From: Ramlibacter ginsenosidimutans
GTDB taxonomy: Bacteria > Pseudomonadota > Gammaproteobacteria > Burkholderiales > Burkholderiaceae_C
NCBI RefSeq assembly: GCF_016654015.1
Contig: NZ_JAEPWM010000004.1
Span: 310,001-374,000, forward strand
Reading direction: 5' to 3'
DNA: 64,000 nt
A program made the translations under genes and the position numbers. The notes beneath the pieces were generated by a model. That model was given only the letters and a program-made list of their open reading frames with translations, ran no database searches and was not told the origin of the DNA. Positions 49,392 to 59,011 of the stretch are shown in pieces; positions within the stretch are counted from its first letter, which is position 1; each line of letters begins with the position of its first letter.

Positions 49392-50618
49392 TCAGGACCT
49401 GTAGTCGGCGTTGATGGTGACGTACTCGTGGCTGAAGTCGCAGGTCCAGACCTGGTCGAACGCTTCGCCGCGCCCGAGCGCCACGCGCACGGTGATCTCC
49501 GACTGCTTCATCACGCGCTGGCCATCCTCTTCGCGATAGGACGGATTGCGGCCGCCGCGCGTGGCCACGTGCACGTCGTCGAGGAACAGCTCGATGTGCG
49601 CCTGGTCCAGGTCCTCGATTCCGGCGTAGCCCACGGCGGCGAGGATGCGGCCCAGGTTGGGATCGCTCGCGAAGAAGGCGGTCTTCACCAGCGGCGAGTG
49701 CGCGATGGCGTACGCCACCTGCCGGCACTCCGCGGCCGTGCGGCCGCCCTCGACCCGCACCGTGATGAACTTGGTCGCGCCCTCGCCGTCGCGCACGATC
49801 GCCTGCGCGAGCTGGCGTGCGACCTCCAGCATCGCGCCCTTGAGCGCGGCGCCGGCGGCCGTGTGCAGCGAGGTGATCACGGGATGCCGGGCCTTGTTGG
49901 TGGCGACCACGATGAAAGAGTCGTTGGTGGAGGTGTCGCCATCCACCGTGACGCGGTTGAACGAGCCCTCGGCCAGCTCGAACGCGAGCTCCGGCAGCAG
50001 CCGTGGATCGATCTGCGCATCGGTGGCCAGGAAGCCCAGCATCGTGGCCATGTTGGGGCGGATCATGCCGGCGCCCTTGCTGATGCCGGTGATCGTCACC
50101 GTCGCGCCCTCGACCTGCACCTGCCGGCTGAACGCCTTGGGCACGGTGTCCGTGGTCATGATGCCTTCGGCGGCGCGCAGCCAGTGGTCCGGGCGCGCGT
50201 CGGCCAGGGCGGCGGGCAGGCCCTTCTCGATGCGGTCCACCGGCAGCGGCTCCATGATCACGCCCGTCGAAAACGGCAGGACCTGCTCGGGCGCGACATT
50301 CAGCAGGCGGGCGGCGGCGACGCAGGTGGCGCGGGCGCGCACCAGGCCGTCTTCGCCCGTGCCGGCGTTGGCATTGCCGGTGTTGATCACCATCGCGCGG
50401 ATGTCGCCGCGCGCCAGGTGCTCGCGGCAGACCTGCACCGGCGCAGCGCAGAAGCGGTTGCGCGTGAACACGCCGCCGACGGCGGCGCCTTCGTCCAGCA
50501 GGAACACGGTGAGGTCCTTGCGGTTGGCCTTGCGGATCCCCGCCTCGGCGACGCCGATGCGCACGCCCGGGACGGCGTGCAGCGATTCCGCGCGCGGGGC
50601 GCTCAGGTTCACGGGCAT
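49392..50618 (-). CDS. argJ: Glutamate N-acetyltransferase / amino-acid acetyltransferase
   Basis: ArgJ transfers acetyl from acetylornithine to glutamate and so recycles the acetyl group in arginine synthesis. The 408-residue precursor has the autocatalytic site in [18 protein letters not shown], where cleavage between Ala191 and Thr192 frees the nucleophilic threonine of the beta chain. [15 protein letters not shown] and the C-terminal [12 protein letters not shown] are conserved. Whether the enzyme is bifunctional cannot be told from sequence. It complements argH at 20888. Confidence 0.97.
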   Translation of the reverse strand: MPVNLSAPRAESLHAVPGVRIGVAEAGIRKANRKDLTVFLLDEGAAVGGVFTRNRFCAAPVQVCREHLARGDIRAMVINTGNANAGTGEDGLVRARATCVAAARLLNVAPEQVLPFSTGVIMEPLPVDRIEKGLPAALADARPDHWLRAAEGIMTTDTVPKAFSRQVQVEGATVTITGISKGAGMIRPNMATMLGFLATDAQIDPRLLPELAFELAEGSFNRVTVDGDTSTNDSFIVVATNKARHPVITSLHTAAGAALKGAMLEVARQLAQAIVRDGEGATKFITVRVEGGRTAAECRQVAYAIAHSPLVKTAFFASDPNLGRILAAVGYAGIEDLDQAHIELFLDDVHVATRGGRNPSYREEDGQRVMKQSEITVRVALGRGEAFDQVWTCDFSHEYVTINADYRS

Positions 50619-50687
50619 GGAGGACCTTTGTCGAGAGAAGTGGGAAGCGGAGAAATGGGAAGCGGAAGACGGGCGCGCGGCGCCCTG

Positions 50688-51125
50688 TCAGTTCTGGCGC
50701 CAGGGCAGGCCGCGCAGGCGCCAGCCGCCCTTGCGGCCGCGGTGCCCCTGCTCGTCGGCGTCGCCCTCGAAGCCTTCCAGGATGTTGTAGGCCTCGACGC
50801 CCTGCTGCGTGGCGAGCTTCGCCGCGGCGATGGAGCGCACGCCGCTGCGGCAAAGCAGCACGACCTTCTTGCCCGAGGGCACGGCTTGGCGGATGCGCGC
50901 GCCGAAGTCGGGATCGACCTGCATGCCGGGCCACTGCTTCCACGCCAGCGGCACCGCGCCCGGCACGAAGCCCACCCACTCGCGCTCGGCATCGGTACGC
51001 ACATCCACCAGCACGGCCTCGCCCGCCTGCCACCAGCGGCAAGCCAGCTCGGGCGTGACATCACCCGCATAGCCTTCGGCGGGCCGCGGCTGATCGCGAT
51101 CGGGAGAAGGGACGGGGGCGTTCAT
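50688..51125 (-). CDS. Rhodanese-like sulfurtransferase domain protein
   Basis: This 145-residue single-domain rhodanese has the active-site Cys in LLCRSGVRS, a short loop that suggests persulfide transfer, preceded by AVLVDVRTDAEREWVGFVPGA. The C-terminal basic tail (GHRGRKGGWRLRGLPWRQN) is common in betaproteobacterial members. It is soluble. It lies 69 bases upstream of argJ and is probably cotranscribed with it; its sulfur acceptor is unknown. Confidence 0.9.
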   Translation of the reverse strand: MNAPVPSPDRDQPRPAEGYAGDVTPELACRWWQAGEAVLVDVRTDAEREWVGFVPGAVPLAWKQWPGMQVDPDFGARIRQAVPSGKKVVLLCRSGVRSIAAAKLATQQGVEAYNILEGFEGDADEQGHRGRKGGWRLRGLPWRQN

Positions 51126-51180
51126 GCCCCGATTTTGCCACCCGGCGAAAGCGGCGGAGCGCCAGCGCTATCGGGCAACG

Positions 51181-51284
51181 GAACGCAGAGGACGCAAAGG
51201 TTACGCAGAGGACGCAGAGAAGACTTTCAAGGAAATCGGTTTCCCTTCTGCGCTCTCTGCGTAATCTCTGCGTCCTCTGCGTTC
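51181..51284. repeat. Intergenic palindromic repeat, copy 5
   Basis: This 104-base copy opens GAACGCAGAGGACGCAAAGG and closes with CCTCTGCGTTC after three tandem CTCTGCGT units. It lies between two leftward genes (FAH-family gene and rhodanese). Confidence 0.87.
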
Positions 51285-51307
51285 TCCTGGCCGCCAAGAC
51301 GCTCCGC

Positions 51308-52114
51308 TCACACCACCCGCACCTGCAAACTCGGCAGCTTGTCGATGTGGATCTCCATCACGTCGCCGCGGACCACCGGGCCGACGTTGGCGGGCGTGCC
51401 CGAGTAGATGATGTCGCCGGGGTAGAGCTCGTTGGCCTGCGAGAGGTGGGCGATCTGCTCGGCGACGGACCAGATCATCTGGTTGAGGTCGGCGCTCTGC
51501 TTGGTCTGGCCGTTGACCTTCAGCCAGATCGCGCCCTGCGTGAAGTGCCCGACCAGCGCCACCGGATGCACGGGGCCCATGGGCGCGGAGTGGTCGAAGC
51601 TCTTGCCGATTTCCCAGGGCTTTTTCTCGTTGCCCATCGCCTGCTGCAGGTCGCGGCGCGTCATGTCGAGGCCCACGGTGTAGCCGTAGACGTGGTCCAG
51701 CGCGCGCTCCACCGGGATGTTGCGGCCGCCCCGGTGCAGGAAGGCCACGAGCTCCACCTCGTAGTGGTAGTTCTTCGTCAGCGTGGGATAGGGATGGTCC
51801 GCCACCACGCCCGGCGTCACGTGCTGGATGGCGTCGGTGGGCTTCTGGAAGAAGAACGGCGGCTCGCGATTCGGGTCCGAACCCATCTCGCGCGAATGCG
51901 CCGCGTAGTTGCGGCCGATGCAGTAGATCCGGCGCACCGGGAAGACCTCGCTCGAACCCACGACAGGCACGAAGCTGTCCGGCACGGCGAACAGCGGCTT
52001 GGCGCCGCTGCCCATCGCCACGTCAGCGCCGGTGCTCGCGCAGCCGGCCAGGCCCGCGGCGGCCGCAGCGACGGCCGCGGACCCCTGGAAAAAATTGCGA
52101 CGGTCCATTTGCAT
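51308..52114 (-). CDS. Fumarylacetoacetate-hydrolase-family protein with Tat/lipoprotein-type signal
   Basis: This protein of about 268 residues has a C-terminal FAH domain (about 60-268) with IGRNYAAHSREMG, the metal-binding HYEVELVAF, GYTVGLDMTRRDLQ and the closing ELYPGDIIYSGTPANVGPV. FAH enzymes hydrolyse or decarboxylate 3-oxo acids with a divalent metal and are normally cytosolic. Here the N-terminus [20 protein letters not shown] is a twin-arginine signal followed by a lipobox-like LAGC, so export by Tat and possibly lipid anchoring are predicted. ATG 52114 and ATG 52108 are both near a GAGGAG Shine-Dalgarno. The substrate is unknown. Confidence 0.87.
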   Translation of the reverse strand: MQMDRRNFFQGSAAVAAAAAGLAGCASTGADVAMGSGAKPLFAVPDSFVPVVGSSEVFPVRRIYCIGRNYAAHSREMGSDPNREPPFFFQKPTDAIQHVTPGVVADHPYPTLTKNYHYEVELVAFLHRGGRNIPVERALDHVYGYTVGLDMTRRDLQQAMGNEKKPWEIGKSFDHSAPMGPVHPVALVGHFTQGAIWLKVNGQTKQSADLNQMIWSVAEQIAHLSQANELYPGDIIYSGTPANVGPVVRGDVMEIHIDKLPSLQVRVV

Positions 52115-52288
52115 CGGTCTCCTCACTTGGAAGGCGGCAGTATCCCCCTGCGGGTCGGCCGGCGAACGTGCATTGGCGTTTGTCCTAGTCCCCGGCCCAG
52201 GAGGTCGCCCGAGCATAGTGACCGTCGTCTCCCCGGAGATCCCCCCGGCGGGCCGCGTGCTGTACGCTGGCCGCCGACCGTGGGAAAA

Positions 52289-52317
52289 TTGACGTTGACG
52301 TAAACGTCAACTAAAGT
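52289..52317 (+). promoter_or_regulatory. Promoter with a palindromic operator in its spacer (MerR-type), ahead of ppk2-icmF
   Basis: TTGACG (52289-52294) and TAAAGT (52312-52317) are spaced by 17 bases. GTTGACG (52294-52300) and CGTCAAC (52305-52311) are perfect inverted arms around TAAA and fill the spacer. MerR-family activators bind exactly there, and the LiuR/MerR operators of branched-chain amino acid catabolism share an ACGTnnACGT-like core. The start point would be 2-4 bases before the ATG at 52327, giving an almost leaderless mRNA. No merR-type gene lies in the window. Confidence 0.6.
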
Positions 52318-52326
52318 CCCCCCTTC

Positions 52327-53169
52327 ATGCCCAAGCCCCGCTTCCAGGCGCCCCGCGCCGCCGACTGGCAGCCCCCCGCGGGCAAGCATGCCGCGGATTT
52401 CAAGCTGTCCGAGGTCGACCCGGCGGCCACCCCCTGGTCCAGCGGCGACAAGGAAAAGGACAAGCAGCAGGTCGACGCCATCGCGCAGGAGCTCGACGAA
52501 CTGCAGAACCTGTTCTACGCGGACGGGCGCTACGCCCTGCTGGTCGTGCTGCAGGGCATGGACGCCTCGGGCAAGGACGGCGCGATCCGGGCCGTGTTCT
52601 CGCGCACCAGCCCGCTGGGCGTGCACAGCATCCCGTGGAAGGCGCCCAGCGAGGACGAGCGGGCGCACGACTATCTCTGGCGCATCCACCACGGCATGCC
52701 GCGCGCGCGCGAGATCGTGGTGTTCAACCGCAGCCACTACGAGGACGTGCTGGTGCCCGTGGTGAACGGCAAGCTCACCCGCGAGCGCACGGAGGAGCGC
52801 TACCGCCAGATCAACGACTTCGAGCGCATGCTGTGCGAGAACGCCACGGTGATCCTGAAGTTCATGCTCCACATCAGCTCGGAAGAACAGCGCGTGCGCC
52901 TGCAGGCCCGCGTGGACGACCCGACCAAGCGCTGGAAGTTCGCTGCCGGCGATCTCGAGGTGCGCAAGCACTGGCGCGACTACCAGAAGGCCTACCAGGC
53001 GCTGCTGCGCACGACCAGCACGGAATGGGCGCCGTGGACCATCGTGCCGGCGAACTCCAAGACGCACCGCAACCTGATGATCGCCAGCATCGTGCGCGAC
53101 ACGCTGCACGGGCTCAAACTGCGCTACCCCCCCGACCCGCCCGGCGTCGCGGGTGTCAAAGTGAAGTGA
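52327..53169 (+). CDS. ppk2: Polyphosphate kinase 2 family protein
   Basis: PPK2 enzymes transfer phosphate between polyphosphate and nucleoside mono- or diphosphates. The 280-residue single-domain protein has Walker A GMDASGKDGAI, the lid residues in FNRSHYEDVLV and the closing PWTIVPANSKTHRN segment. This fits the class II/III group rather than the two-domain form. Class III members make both ADP and ATP from AMP. It is the first gene of a rightward run with icmF, bktB and hbd, and the icmF ATG lies 15 bases after its stop. The nucleotide acceptor cannot be settled from sequence. Confidence 0.92.
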   Translation: MPKPRFQAPRAADWQPPAGKHAADFKLSEVDPAATPWSSGDKEKDKQQVDAIAQELDELQNLFYADGRYALLVVLQGMDASGKDGAIRAVFSRTSPLGVHSIPWKAPSEDERAHDYLWRIHHGMPRAREIVVFNRSHYEDVLVPVVNGKLTRERTEERYRQINDFERMLCENATVILKFMLHISSEEQRVRLQARVDDPTKRWKFAAGDLEVRKHWRDYQKAYQALLRTTSTEWAPWTIVPANSKTHRNLMIASIVRDTLHGLKLRYPPDPPGVAGVKVK

Positions 53170-53184
53170 ACTGACCATCCGACC

Positions 53185-56100
53185 ATGACCGACCTGTCCG
53201 CCGAATTCAAGGCGCTCGCCAGCTACCGCCCCACCCACAAGGTGCGCTTCGTCACGGCCGCATCGCTGTTCGACGGGCACGACGCAGCGATCAACATCAT
53301 GCGGCGCATCCTGCAGTCCATGGGCACGGAGGTGATCCACCTGGGGCACAACCGCAGCGTCGACGAGGTGGTCACGGCCGCCTTGCAGGAGGACGTGCAG
53401 GGCATCGCCATCAGCTCCTACCAGGGCGGCCACCTGGAGTACTTCAAGTACATGGTCGACCTGCTGCGCGAGCGCGGCGGCGAGCACATCCAGGTGTTCG
53501 GCGGCGGCGGCGGCGTGATCGTGCCCTCCGAGATCCGCGAGCTGCAGGACTACGGCGTGGCGCGCATCTACAGCCCCGAGGACGGCCAGAAGATGGGCCT
53601 GGCCGGGATGATCGGCGAGATGGTGATGCGCTGCGACCGCGACCTGTCGCCGTACGCGCCGAAGTCGCTGGACGCGATCCAGGGCCACACCGAACTCGGC
53701 TGGCGCGCGCTCGCGCAACTCGTCACCGCCCTGGAGGGCGGCAGCGCCGACGCGAAGCTGGTGCAGGACCTGCGCACGGCCGCCGGCCAGCGCCGCGTGC
53801 CCGTCCTGGGCATCACGGGCACCGGTGGCGCCGGCAAGTCCTCGCTCACCGACGAACTGGTGCGCCGGCTGCGCCTGGACCAGGACGACAGCCTGCGCGT
53901 GGCGATCGTCTCGATCGACCCCTCGCGACGCAAGAGCGGCGGCGCCCTGCTCGGCGACCGCATCCGCATGAACGCGATCGGCCCCTGGAAGCAAGGGCCG
54001 CGCGTGTACATGCGCTCGCTCGCCACGCGCGACTTCGGCAGCGAGATCAGCGCCGCGCTCGGCGACACGGTCGCCGCGTGCAAGGCCGCCGGCTTCGACC
54101 TCGTCATCGTCGAGACCAGCGGCATCGGCCAGGGCGATGCGGCCATCGTGCCGCACGTGGACATCCCGCTGTACGTGATGACGCCGGAGTTCGGCGCGGC
54201 CAGCCAGCTGGAAAAGATCGACATGCTGGACTTCGCCGAGTTCGTGGCGATCAACAAGTTCGACCGCAAGGGCGCGGCCGACGCGCTGCGCGACGTCGCC
54301 AAGCAGGTGCAGCGCAACCGCGAGGCGTTCGGCAAGCGGCCGGAGGAGATGCCGGTGTTCGGCACCATGGCGGCGCGCTTCAACGACGACGGCGTGACGG
54401 CGCTGTACCAGGCGCTGAAGCCGCGCCTGCAGGAGCTCGGCCTGCCCCTGCGCGAGGGCCGCCTGCCGCAGGTCTCCGTGCGCCACAGCACCAACCAGGC
54501 GCCGGTCGTGCCGCCCGGCCGGACTCGCTATCTCGCCGACATCGCCGACACCGTGCGCGGCTACAAGAAGCGCGTGCGCGAACAGGTGCGGCTCGCCCGC
54601 GAGATCCAGCAACTGAAGGAAGCCGCGCGCATGCTCAAGCTGGAGAAGCCCGGGCGCGCGCCTGCGGCGGAAGCCACGCTGGACCTGGCGGCACAGCGGC
54701 TCGCGCGCATGGACAAGGACGCCCTGCACCTGCTGAAGCAGTGGCCCGACATGCAGAAGGCCTACGCCGGCGACGAGTACGTGGTGAAGATCCGCGACCG
54801 CGAGATCCGCACCGCGCTCACCTACACCTCGCTGTCGGGCACCGTGGTGCGCAAGGTGTCGCTGCCCCAGTACGAGGACCACGGCGAGATCCTGAAGTGG
54901 CTGATGCTGGAGAACGTGCCCGGCAGCTTCCCCTACACCGCCGGCGTGTTCGCCTTCAAGCGCGAGAACGAGGACCCCACGCGCATGTTCGCGGGCGAAG
55001 GCGACGCGTTCCGTACCAACAAGCGCTTCAAGCTGCTGTCCGCCGGCATGCCGGCCAAGCGCCTGTCCACCGCCTTCGACTCGGTCACGCTGTACGGCAA
55101 CGATCCCGATCCGCGCCCGGACATCTACGGCAAGGTGGGCAACTCCGGCGTGTCCATCGCGACCCTGGACGACATGAAGGTGCTGTACTCGGGCTTCGAC
55201 CTGTGCGATCCCGCGACCTCGGTGTCGATGACCATCAACGGCCCGGCGCCGACGATCCTGGCGATGTTCATGAACACCGCCATCGATCAGAAGCTTGCCA
55301 AGTTCAAGGCCGACAACGGCCGCGAGCCCACCGGCACCGAGGCGGCCAAGATCCGCGAATGGGTGCTCGCCAACGTGCGTGGCACCGTGCAGGCCGACAT
55401 CCTGAAGGAAGACCAGGGCCAGAACACCTGCATCTTCTCCACCGAGTTCTCGCTGAAGGTGATGGGCGACATCGCCGAGTACTTCGTGCACCACGACGTG
55501 CGGAACTTCTACTCGGTGTCGATCTCGGGCTACCACATCGCCGAGGCTGGCGCCAACCCGATCTCGCAGCTCGCCTTCACGCTGTCCAACGGCTTCACCT
55601 TCGTCGAGGCGTATCTCGCCCGCGGGATGCACGTCGACGACTTCGCGCCCAATCTGTCCTTCTTCTTCTCCAACGGCATGGACCCGGAGTACACGGTGCT
55701 GGGCCGCGTGGCGCGCCGCATCTGGGCGGTCGCGATGAAGGAACGCTACGGCGCCAACGAGCGCAGCCAGAAGCTCAAGTACCACGTCCAGACCTCGGGC
55801 CGCTCGCTGCACGCGCAGGAGATCCAGTTCAACGACATCCGCACCACGCTGCAGGCGCTGATCGCGATCTACGACAACTGCAACTCGCTGCACACCAACG
55901 CCTTCGACGAGGCGATCACCACGCCCACGGAGGATTCCGTGCGGCGCGCGATGGCGATCCAGCTGATCATCAACCGCGAGTGGGGCCTGGCGAAGAACGA
56001 GAACCCGAACCAGGGCGCGTTCGTCATCGACGAACTCACCGAGCTGGTGGAGGAGGCGGTGCTGGCGGAGTTCGAGCGCATCGCCGAACGCGGCGGCGTG

Positions 56101-56478
56101 CTGGGCGCGATGGAGACCGGCTACCAGCGCGGTCGCATCCAGGACGAGAGCATGCACTACGAGATGCTGAAGCACACGGGCGAGCTGCCCATCGTGGGCG
56201 TCAACACCTTCCGCAATCCCCACGGCGACGCCGTGCTGGAGAAGCTGGAGCTCGCGCGCTCCACCGAAGAAGAGAAGCAGGGCCAGCTGGCGCGCCTGCG
56301 CGACTTCCACGCCCGCAACGCAGCCGAGGCGCCGGCGCTGCTGCAGCGCCTGCAGGAGGCTGTCATCGCCAATCGCAACGTGTTCGAAGTCCTGATGGAC
56401 GCCGTGCGCGTGTGTTCCCTGGGGCAGATCACCAATGCCCTGTTCGAAGTCGGCGGCCAGTACCGCCGCAACATGTAA
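53185..56478 (+). CDS. icmF: Fused isobutyryl-CoA mutase IcmF
   Basis: IcmF interconverts isobutyryl-CoA and n-butyryl-CoA with adenosylcobalamin. This protein has 1097 residues in the IcmF order. A B12-binding domain (about 15-140, with [11 protein letters not shown] supplying the cobalt-ligand His) comes first. A MeaI/ArgK-like G-protein chaperone follows (about 205-460, P-loop [21 protein letters not shown]), then a linker. The TIM-barrel mutase domain comes last (about 540-1097, [17 protein letters not shown]). GVFAFKR occupies the place where methylmalonyl-CoA mutase has a Tyr, which favours ICM activity. Isovaleryl/pivalyl-CoA is a known side reaction of the family. There is no Shine-Dalgarno at 53185. 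Confidence 0.93.
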   Translation: MTDLSAEFKALASYRPTHKVRFVTAASLFDGHDAAINIMRRILQSMGTEVIHLGHNRSVDEVVTAALQEDVQGIAISSYQGGHLEYFKYMVDLLRERGGEHIQVFGGGGGVIVPSEIRELQDYGVARIYSPEDGQKMGLAGMIGEMVMRCDRDLSPYAPKSLDAIQGHTELGWRALAQLVTALEGGSADAKLVQDLRTAAGQRRVPVLGITGTGGAGKSSLTDELVRRLRLDQDDSLRVAIVSIDPSRRKSGGALLGDRIRMNAIGPWKQGPRVYMRSLATRDFGSEISAALGDTVAACKAAGFDLVIVETSGIGQGDAAIVPHVDIPLYVMTPEFGAASQLEKIDMLDFAEFVAINKFDRKGAADALRDVAKQVQRNREAFGKRPEEMPVFGTMAARFNDDGVTALYQALKPRLQELGLPLREGRLPQVSVRHSTNQAPVVPPGRTRYLADIADTVRGYKKRVREQVRLAREIQQLKEAARMLKLEKPGRAPAAEATLDLAAQRLARMDKDALHLLKQWPDMQKAYAGDEYVVKIRDREIRTALTYTSLSGTVVRKVSLPQYEDHGEILKWLMLENVPGSFPYTAGVFAFKRENEDPTRMFAGEGDAFRTNKRFKLLSAGMPAKRLSTAFDSVTLYGNDPDPRPDIYGKVGNSGVSIATLDDMKVLYSGFDLCDPATSVSMTINGPAPTILAMFMNTAIDQKLAKFKADNGREPTGTEAAKIREWVLANVRGTVQADILKEDQGQNTCIFSTEFSLKVMGDIAEYFVHHDVRNFYSVSISGYHIAEAGANPISQLAFTLSNGFTFVEAYLARGMHVDDFAPNLSFFFSNGMDPEYTVLGRVARRIWAVAMKERYGANERSQKLKYHVQTSGRSLHAQEIQFNDIRTTLQALIAIYDNCNSLHTNAFDEAITTPTEDSVRRAMAIQLIINREWGLAKNENPNQGAFVIDELTELVEEAVLAEFERIAERGGVLGAMETGYQRGRIQDESMHYEMLKHTGELPIVGVNTFRNPHGDAVLEKLELARSTEEEKQGQLARLRDFHARNAAEAPALLQRLQEAVIANRNVFEVLMDAVRVCSLGQITNALFEVGGQYRRNM

Positions 56479-56494
56479 TCCCACTGGACCTCTC

Positions 56495-57676
56495 ATGACT
56501 CGCGATATCTTCGTCGTCGGTGCCGCGCGCACCGCGATCGGCACTTTCGGCGGCGGCCTCAAGGACGTGCCGCTCACCCAGCTCGCCACCACCGCCGTGA
56601 AGGAAGCGCTGCGCCGCTCTGGCGCCGACGCCAACACCGTCGGCCACGTCGTGATGGGCAACGTGATCCCCACCGACGTGCGCGACGCCTACCTTTCGCG
56701 CGTGGCCGCGATCGAAGCCGGCCTGCCGCTGGAGACGCCGGCGTTCAACGTCAACCGCCTGTGCGGCTCCGGCCTGCAGGCGGTCGTCTCCGCGGCGCAG
56801 GTGCTGATGCTCGGCGACGCCGAGATCGCGATCGGCGCCGGCGCCGAGTCCATGAGCCGCGGCCCCTACTTCATGCAGGGCGCGCGCTGGGGCGGCCGCA
56901 TGGGCGACCTCGCGGCCACGGACTACATGCTGGGCATCCTGCACGACCCGTTCCACCGCATCCACATGGGCATCACCGCGGAGAACGTGGCGAAGCGCGA
57001 CGGCATCACGCGCGAGATGCAGGACGCGCTGGCCGTCGAAAGCCACCGGCGCGCCGCCCGCGCCGTCGCCGAAGGCCGCTTCAAGGAGCAGATCGTCCCG
57101 GTGGAGGTCGCCACGCGCAAGGGCACCGTGCTGTTCGACACCGACGAACACGTGCGCGCCGACACCACCATCGAGCAGCTCGCCAAGATGAAGCCGGCCT
57201 TCGACAAGGAAGGCAGCGTCACGGCCGGGAATGCCTCGGGCCTCAACGACGGGGCGGCGGCCCTGGTGCTGGCCAGCGGCGACGCCGTGCGCAAGCACGG
57301 CCTCAAGCCGATGGCGCGGCTGGTCGCCTACGCGCACGCGGGCGTCGACCCGAAGATCATGGGCCTGGGCCCCGTGCCGGCGACGCGCCTGGCGCTGCAG
57401 CGCGCCGGCCTCAAGGCCACCGACCTGGACGTGATCGAATCCAACGAAGCCTTCGCCGCCCAGGCCTGCGCCGTCACGCGCGCGCTGGAGCTGGACCCTG
57501 CGAAGGTGAACCCCAACGGCTCCGGCATTTCGCTGGGCCATCCCGTCGGCGCCACGGGCGCGATCATCGCCACCAAGGCGGTCTACGAACTTCAGCGCAC
57601 CGGCGGCCGCTACGCCCTGGTGACCATGTGCATCGGCGGCGGCCAGGGCATCGCCGCGATCTTCGAGCGAGCCTGA
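56495..57676 (+). CDS. bktB: Acetyl-CoA C-acyltransferase, BktB-like beta-ketothiolase
   Basis: BktB condenses or cleaves C4-C6 3-ketoacyl-CoAs and supplies units for polyhydroxyalkanoates. The protein has 393 residues. The nucleophile Cys90 ([10 protein letters not shown]), His in [11 protein letters not shown] and Cys in MCIGGGQG form the thiolase triad. Long identical stretches with the Cupriavidus BktB sequence as I remember it ([25 protein letters not shown]) support the name. It starts 16 bases after icmF, so butyryl-CoA made by IcmF can be oxidised and cleaved by the same operon with hbd. Confidence 0.93.
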   Translation: MTRDIFVVGAARTAIGTFGGGLKDVPLTQLATTAVKEALRRSGADANTVGHVVMGNVIPTDVRDAYLSRVAAIEAGLPLETPAFNVNRLCGSGLQAVVSAAQVLMLGDAEIAIGAGAESMSRGPYFMQGARWGGRMGDLAATDYMLGILHDPFHRIHMGITAENVAKRDGITREMQDALAVESHRRAARAVAEGRFKEQIVPVEVATRKGTVLFDTDEHVRADTTIEQLAKMKPAFDKEGSVTAGNASGLNDGAAALVLASGDAVRKHGLKPMARLVAYAHAGVDPKIMGLGPVPATRLALQRAGLKATDLDVIESNEAFAAQACAVTRALELDPAKVNPNGSGISLGHPVGATGAIIATKAVYELQRTGGRYALVTMCIGGGQGIAAIFERA

Positions 57677-57678
57677 AC

Positions 57679-58533
57679 ATGAACAGCATCCGCAAGATCG
57701 GCGTCATCGGCGCCGGCACCATGGGCAACGGCATCGCGCAGGCGTGCGCGGTCGTCGGCCTGCCCGTCACCATGATCGACATCAGCGACGAGGCCGTGCA
57801 GCGCGGCGTGAAGACGCTCTCCGGCAGCCTCGACCGGCTGGTGAAGAAGGAGAAGCTCACCGAGGACGCGAAAGCGAAGGCGCTCGCGCTGGTGAAGGGC
57901 AGCACGCAGTACGCCGACCTGCGCGACTGCGACCTGGTCATCGAAGCCGCCACCGAGAACATCGAGCTGAAGCTGCGCATCCTGCGCCAGGTCGAGGACA
58001 TCGTGCGCGACGATGCCGTCGTCGCCAGCAACACGTCCTCCATCTCCATCACGCAGCTCGCCGCCGTGATGAAGCATCCCGGCCGCTTCATCGGCATGCA
58101 CTTCTTCAACCCGGTGCCGGTGATGGCGCTGGTGGAGTTGATCCGCGGGCTGCAGACCGACGACGCCGCGCACGCGGTGTGCGCGGAATTCGCGAAGGCG
58201 ATCGGCAAGACGCCGGTGACCGTGCGCAACAGCCCCGGCTTCGTCGTCAATCGCATCCTCTGCCCCATGATCAACGAGGCGGTGTTCGTACTGCAGGAGG
58301 GCCTGGCGACCGCCGAGGACATCGACGCGGGCATGCGCCTGGGCTGCAACCATCCCATCGGCCCGCTGGCGCTGGCGGACCTCATCGGGCTCGACATCAT
58401 GCTCGCCGTGATGAAGGTGTTCTACGACGGCTTCAAGGATCCCAAGTACCGTCCTGCGCCGCTGCTGCAGGAAATGGTGGACGCGGGCCGGCTGGGGCGC
58501 AAGACGGGCCGCGGCTTCTACAGCTACGCCTGA
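57679..58533 (+). CDS. hbd: 3-hydroxybutyryl-CoA dehydrogenase
   Basis: Hbd oxidises (S)-3-hydroxybutyryl-CoA to acetoacetyl-CoA with NAD(P). The protein has 284 residues: a Rossmann N-domain with IGAGTMGNGIAQ, the catalytic MHFFNPVPVMALVEL (His) and Ser/Asn in SPGFVVNRIL, and a helical C-domain ending GRKTGRGFYSY. It starts two bases after the bktB stop. Together with BktB it forms the last two steps of butyryl-CoA oxidation; the acyl-CoA dehydrogenase and enoyl-CoA hydratase needed in between are not in the window. Confidence 0.95.
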   Translation: MNSIRKIGVIGAGTMGNGIAQACAVVGLPVTMIDISDEAVQRGVKTLSGSLDRLVKKEKLTEDAKAKALALVKGSTQYADLRDCDLVIEAATENIELKLRILRQVEDIVRDDAVVASNTSSISITQLAAVMKHPGRFIGMHFFNPVPVMALVELIRGLQTDDAAHAVCAEFAKAIGKTPVTVRNSPGFVVNRILCPMINEAVFVLQEGLATAEDIDAGMRLGCNHPIGPLALADLIGLDIMLAVMKVFYDGFKDPKYRPAPLLQEMVDAGRLGRKTGRGFYSYA

Positions 58534-58638
58534 CACGCAGCTTGCGCGATGTTGCTTTCGCCGTACTGCGGCGTTGCGGCGCGCAAACACGACCGATGGA
58601 GGAGAGGTCCTGCGCTCTTGCGCAGGCATACTCAGGAC

Positions 58639-58995
58639 GTGCCCGCCTTGCTGAATTACACCCACGGCCCGAGCTTCGCCGTCGTCGAGATCACCGCCCT
58701 TGCCTTCGTGGAGAACGCCATACCGGCGCTGGTCGAAATGGCCCATCGCACCCGCGAACGAGGCGACCGGCGCCTGCTGATCAACCTCATGGACGTGGTG
58801 GGCACCTTCGGCATCGAGCAGCAACGCGAGATCGGGCTGCTGGCGCACCAATACCTGTCGCACCTGGAGCGCGTCGCCTCGCTGGTGCCGCCGGACAAGA
58901 TCACGCACGCCAGCGAACTCGCAGCGCAGTCCAAGGGCCTGCAGCTGCGCGTCTTCACGGAACTCGGCGCCGCGATCGAGTGGCTGGTGGCGTGA
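58639..58995 (+). CDS. Small STAS/SpoIIAA-like protein (tentative)
   Basis: This is a soluble protein of about 118 residues with alternating strands and helices (SFAVVEITALAFVENAI, RRLLINLMDVVGTFG, RVASLVPPDKI, GLQLRVFTELGAAIEWL), which suggests a STAS/SpoIIAA-type fold. The family name is tentative. The start is uncertain: GTG 58639 or TTG 58648. Just upstream a perfect hairpin CCTGCGC-TCTT-GCGCAGG (58609-58626) abuts CATACT (58627-58632), a possible -10, so this gene could have its own promoter and almost no leader. A longer frame from 58549 is open but unlike the rest in composition. Confidence 0.6.
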   Translation: MPALLNYTHGPSFAVVEITALAFVENAIPALVEMAHRTRERGDRRLLINLMDVVGTFGIEQQREIGLLAHQYLSHLERVASLVPPDKITHASELAAQSKGLQLRVFTELGAAIEWLVA

Positions 58996-59011
58996 ACCCG
59001 GCCTGGTTCGC

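Noticed and set aside
52123..56673. A 1516-codon open frame antisense to ppk2-icmF
   Set aside because: Its frame mirrors third-position GC of icmF, it has no recognisable domain and it would cross two real genes.
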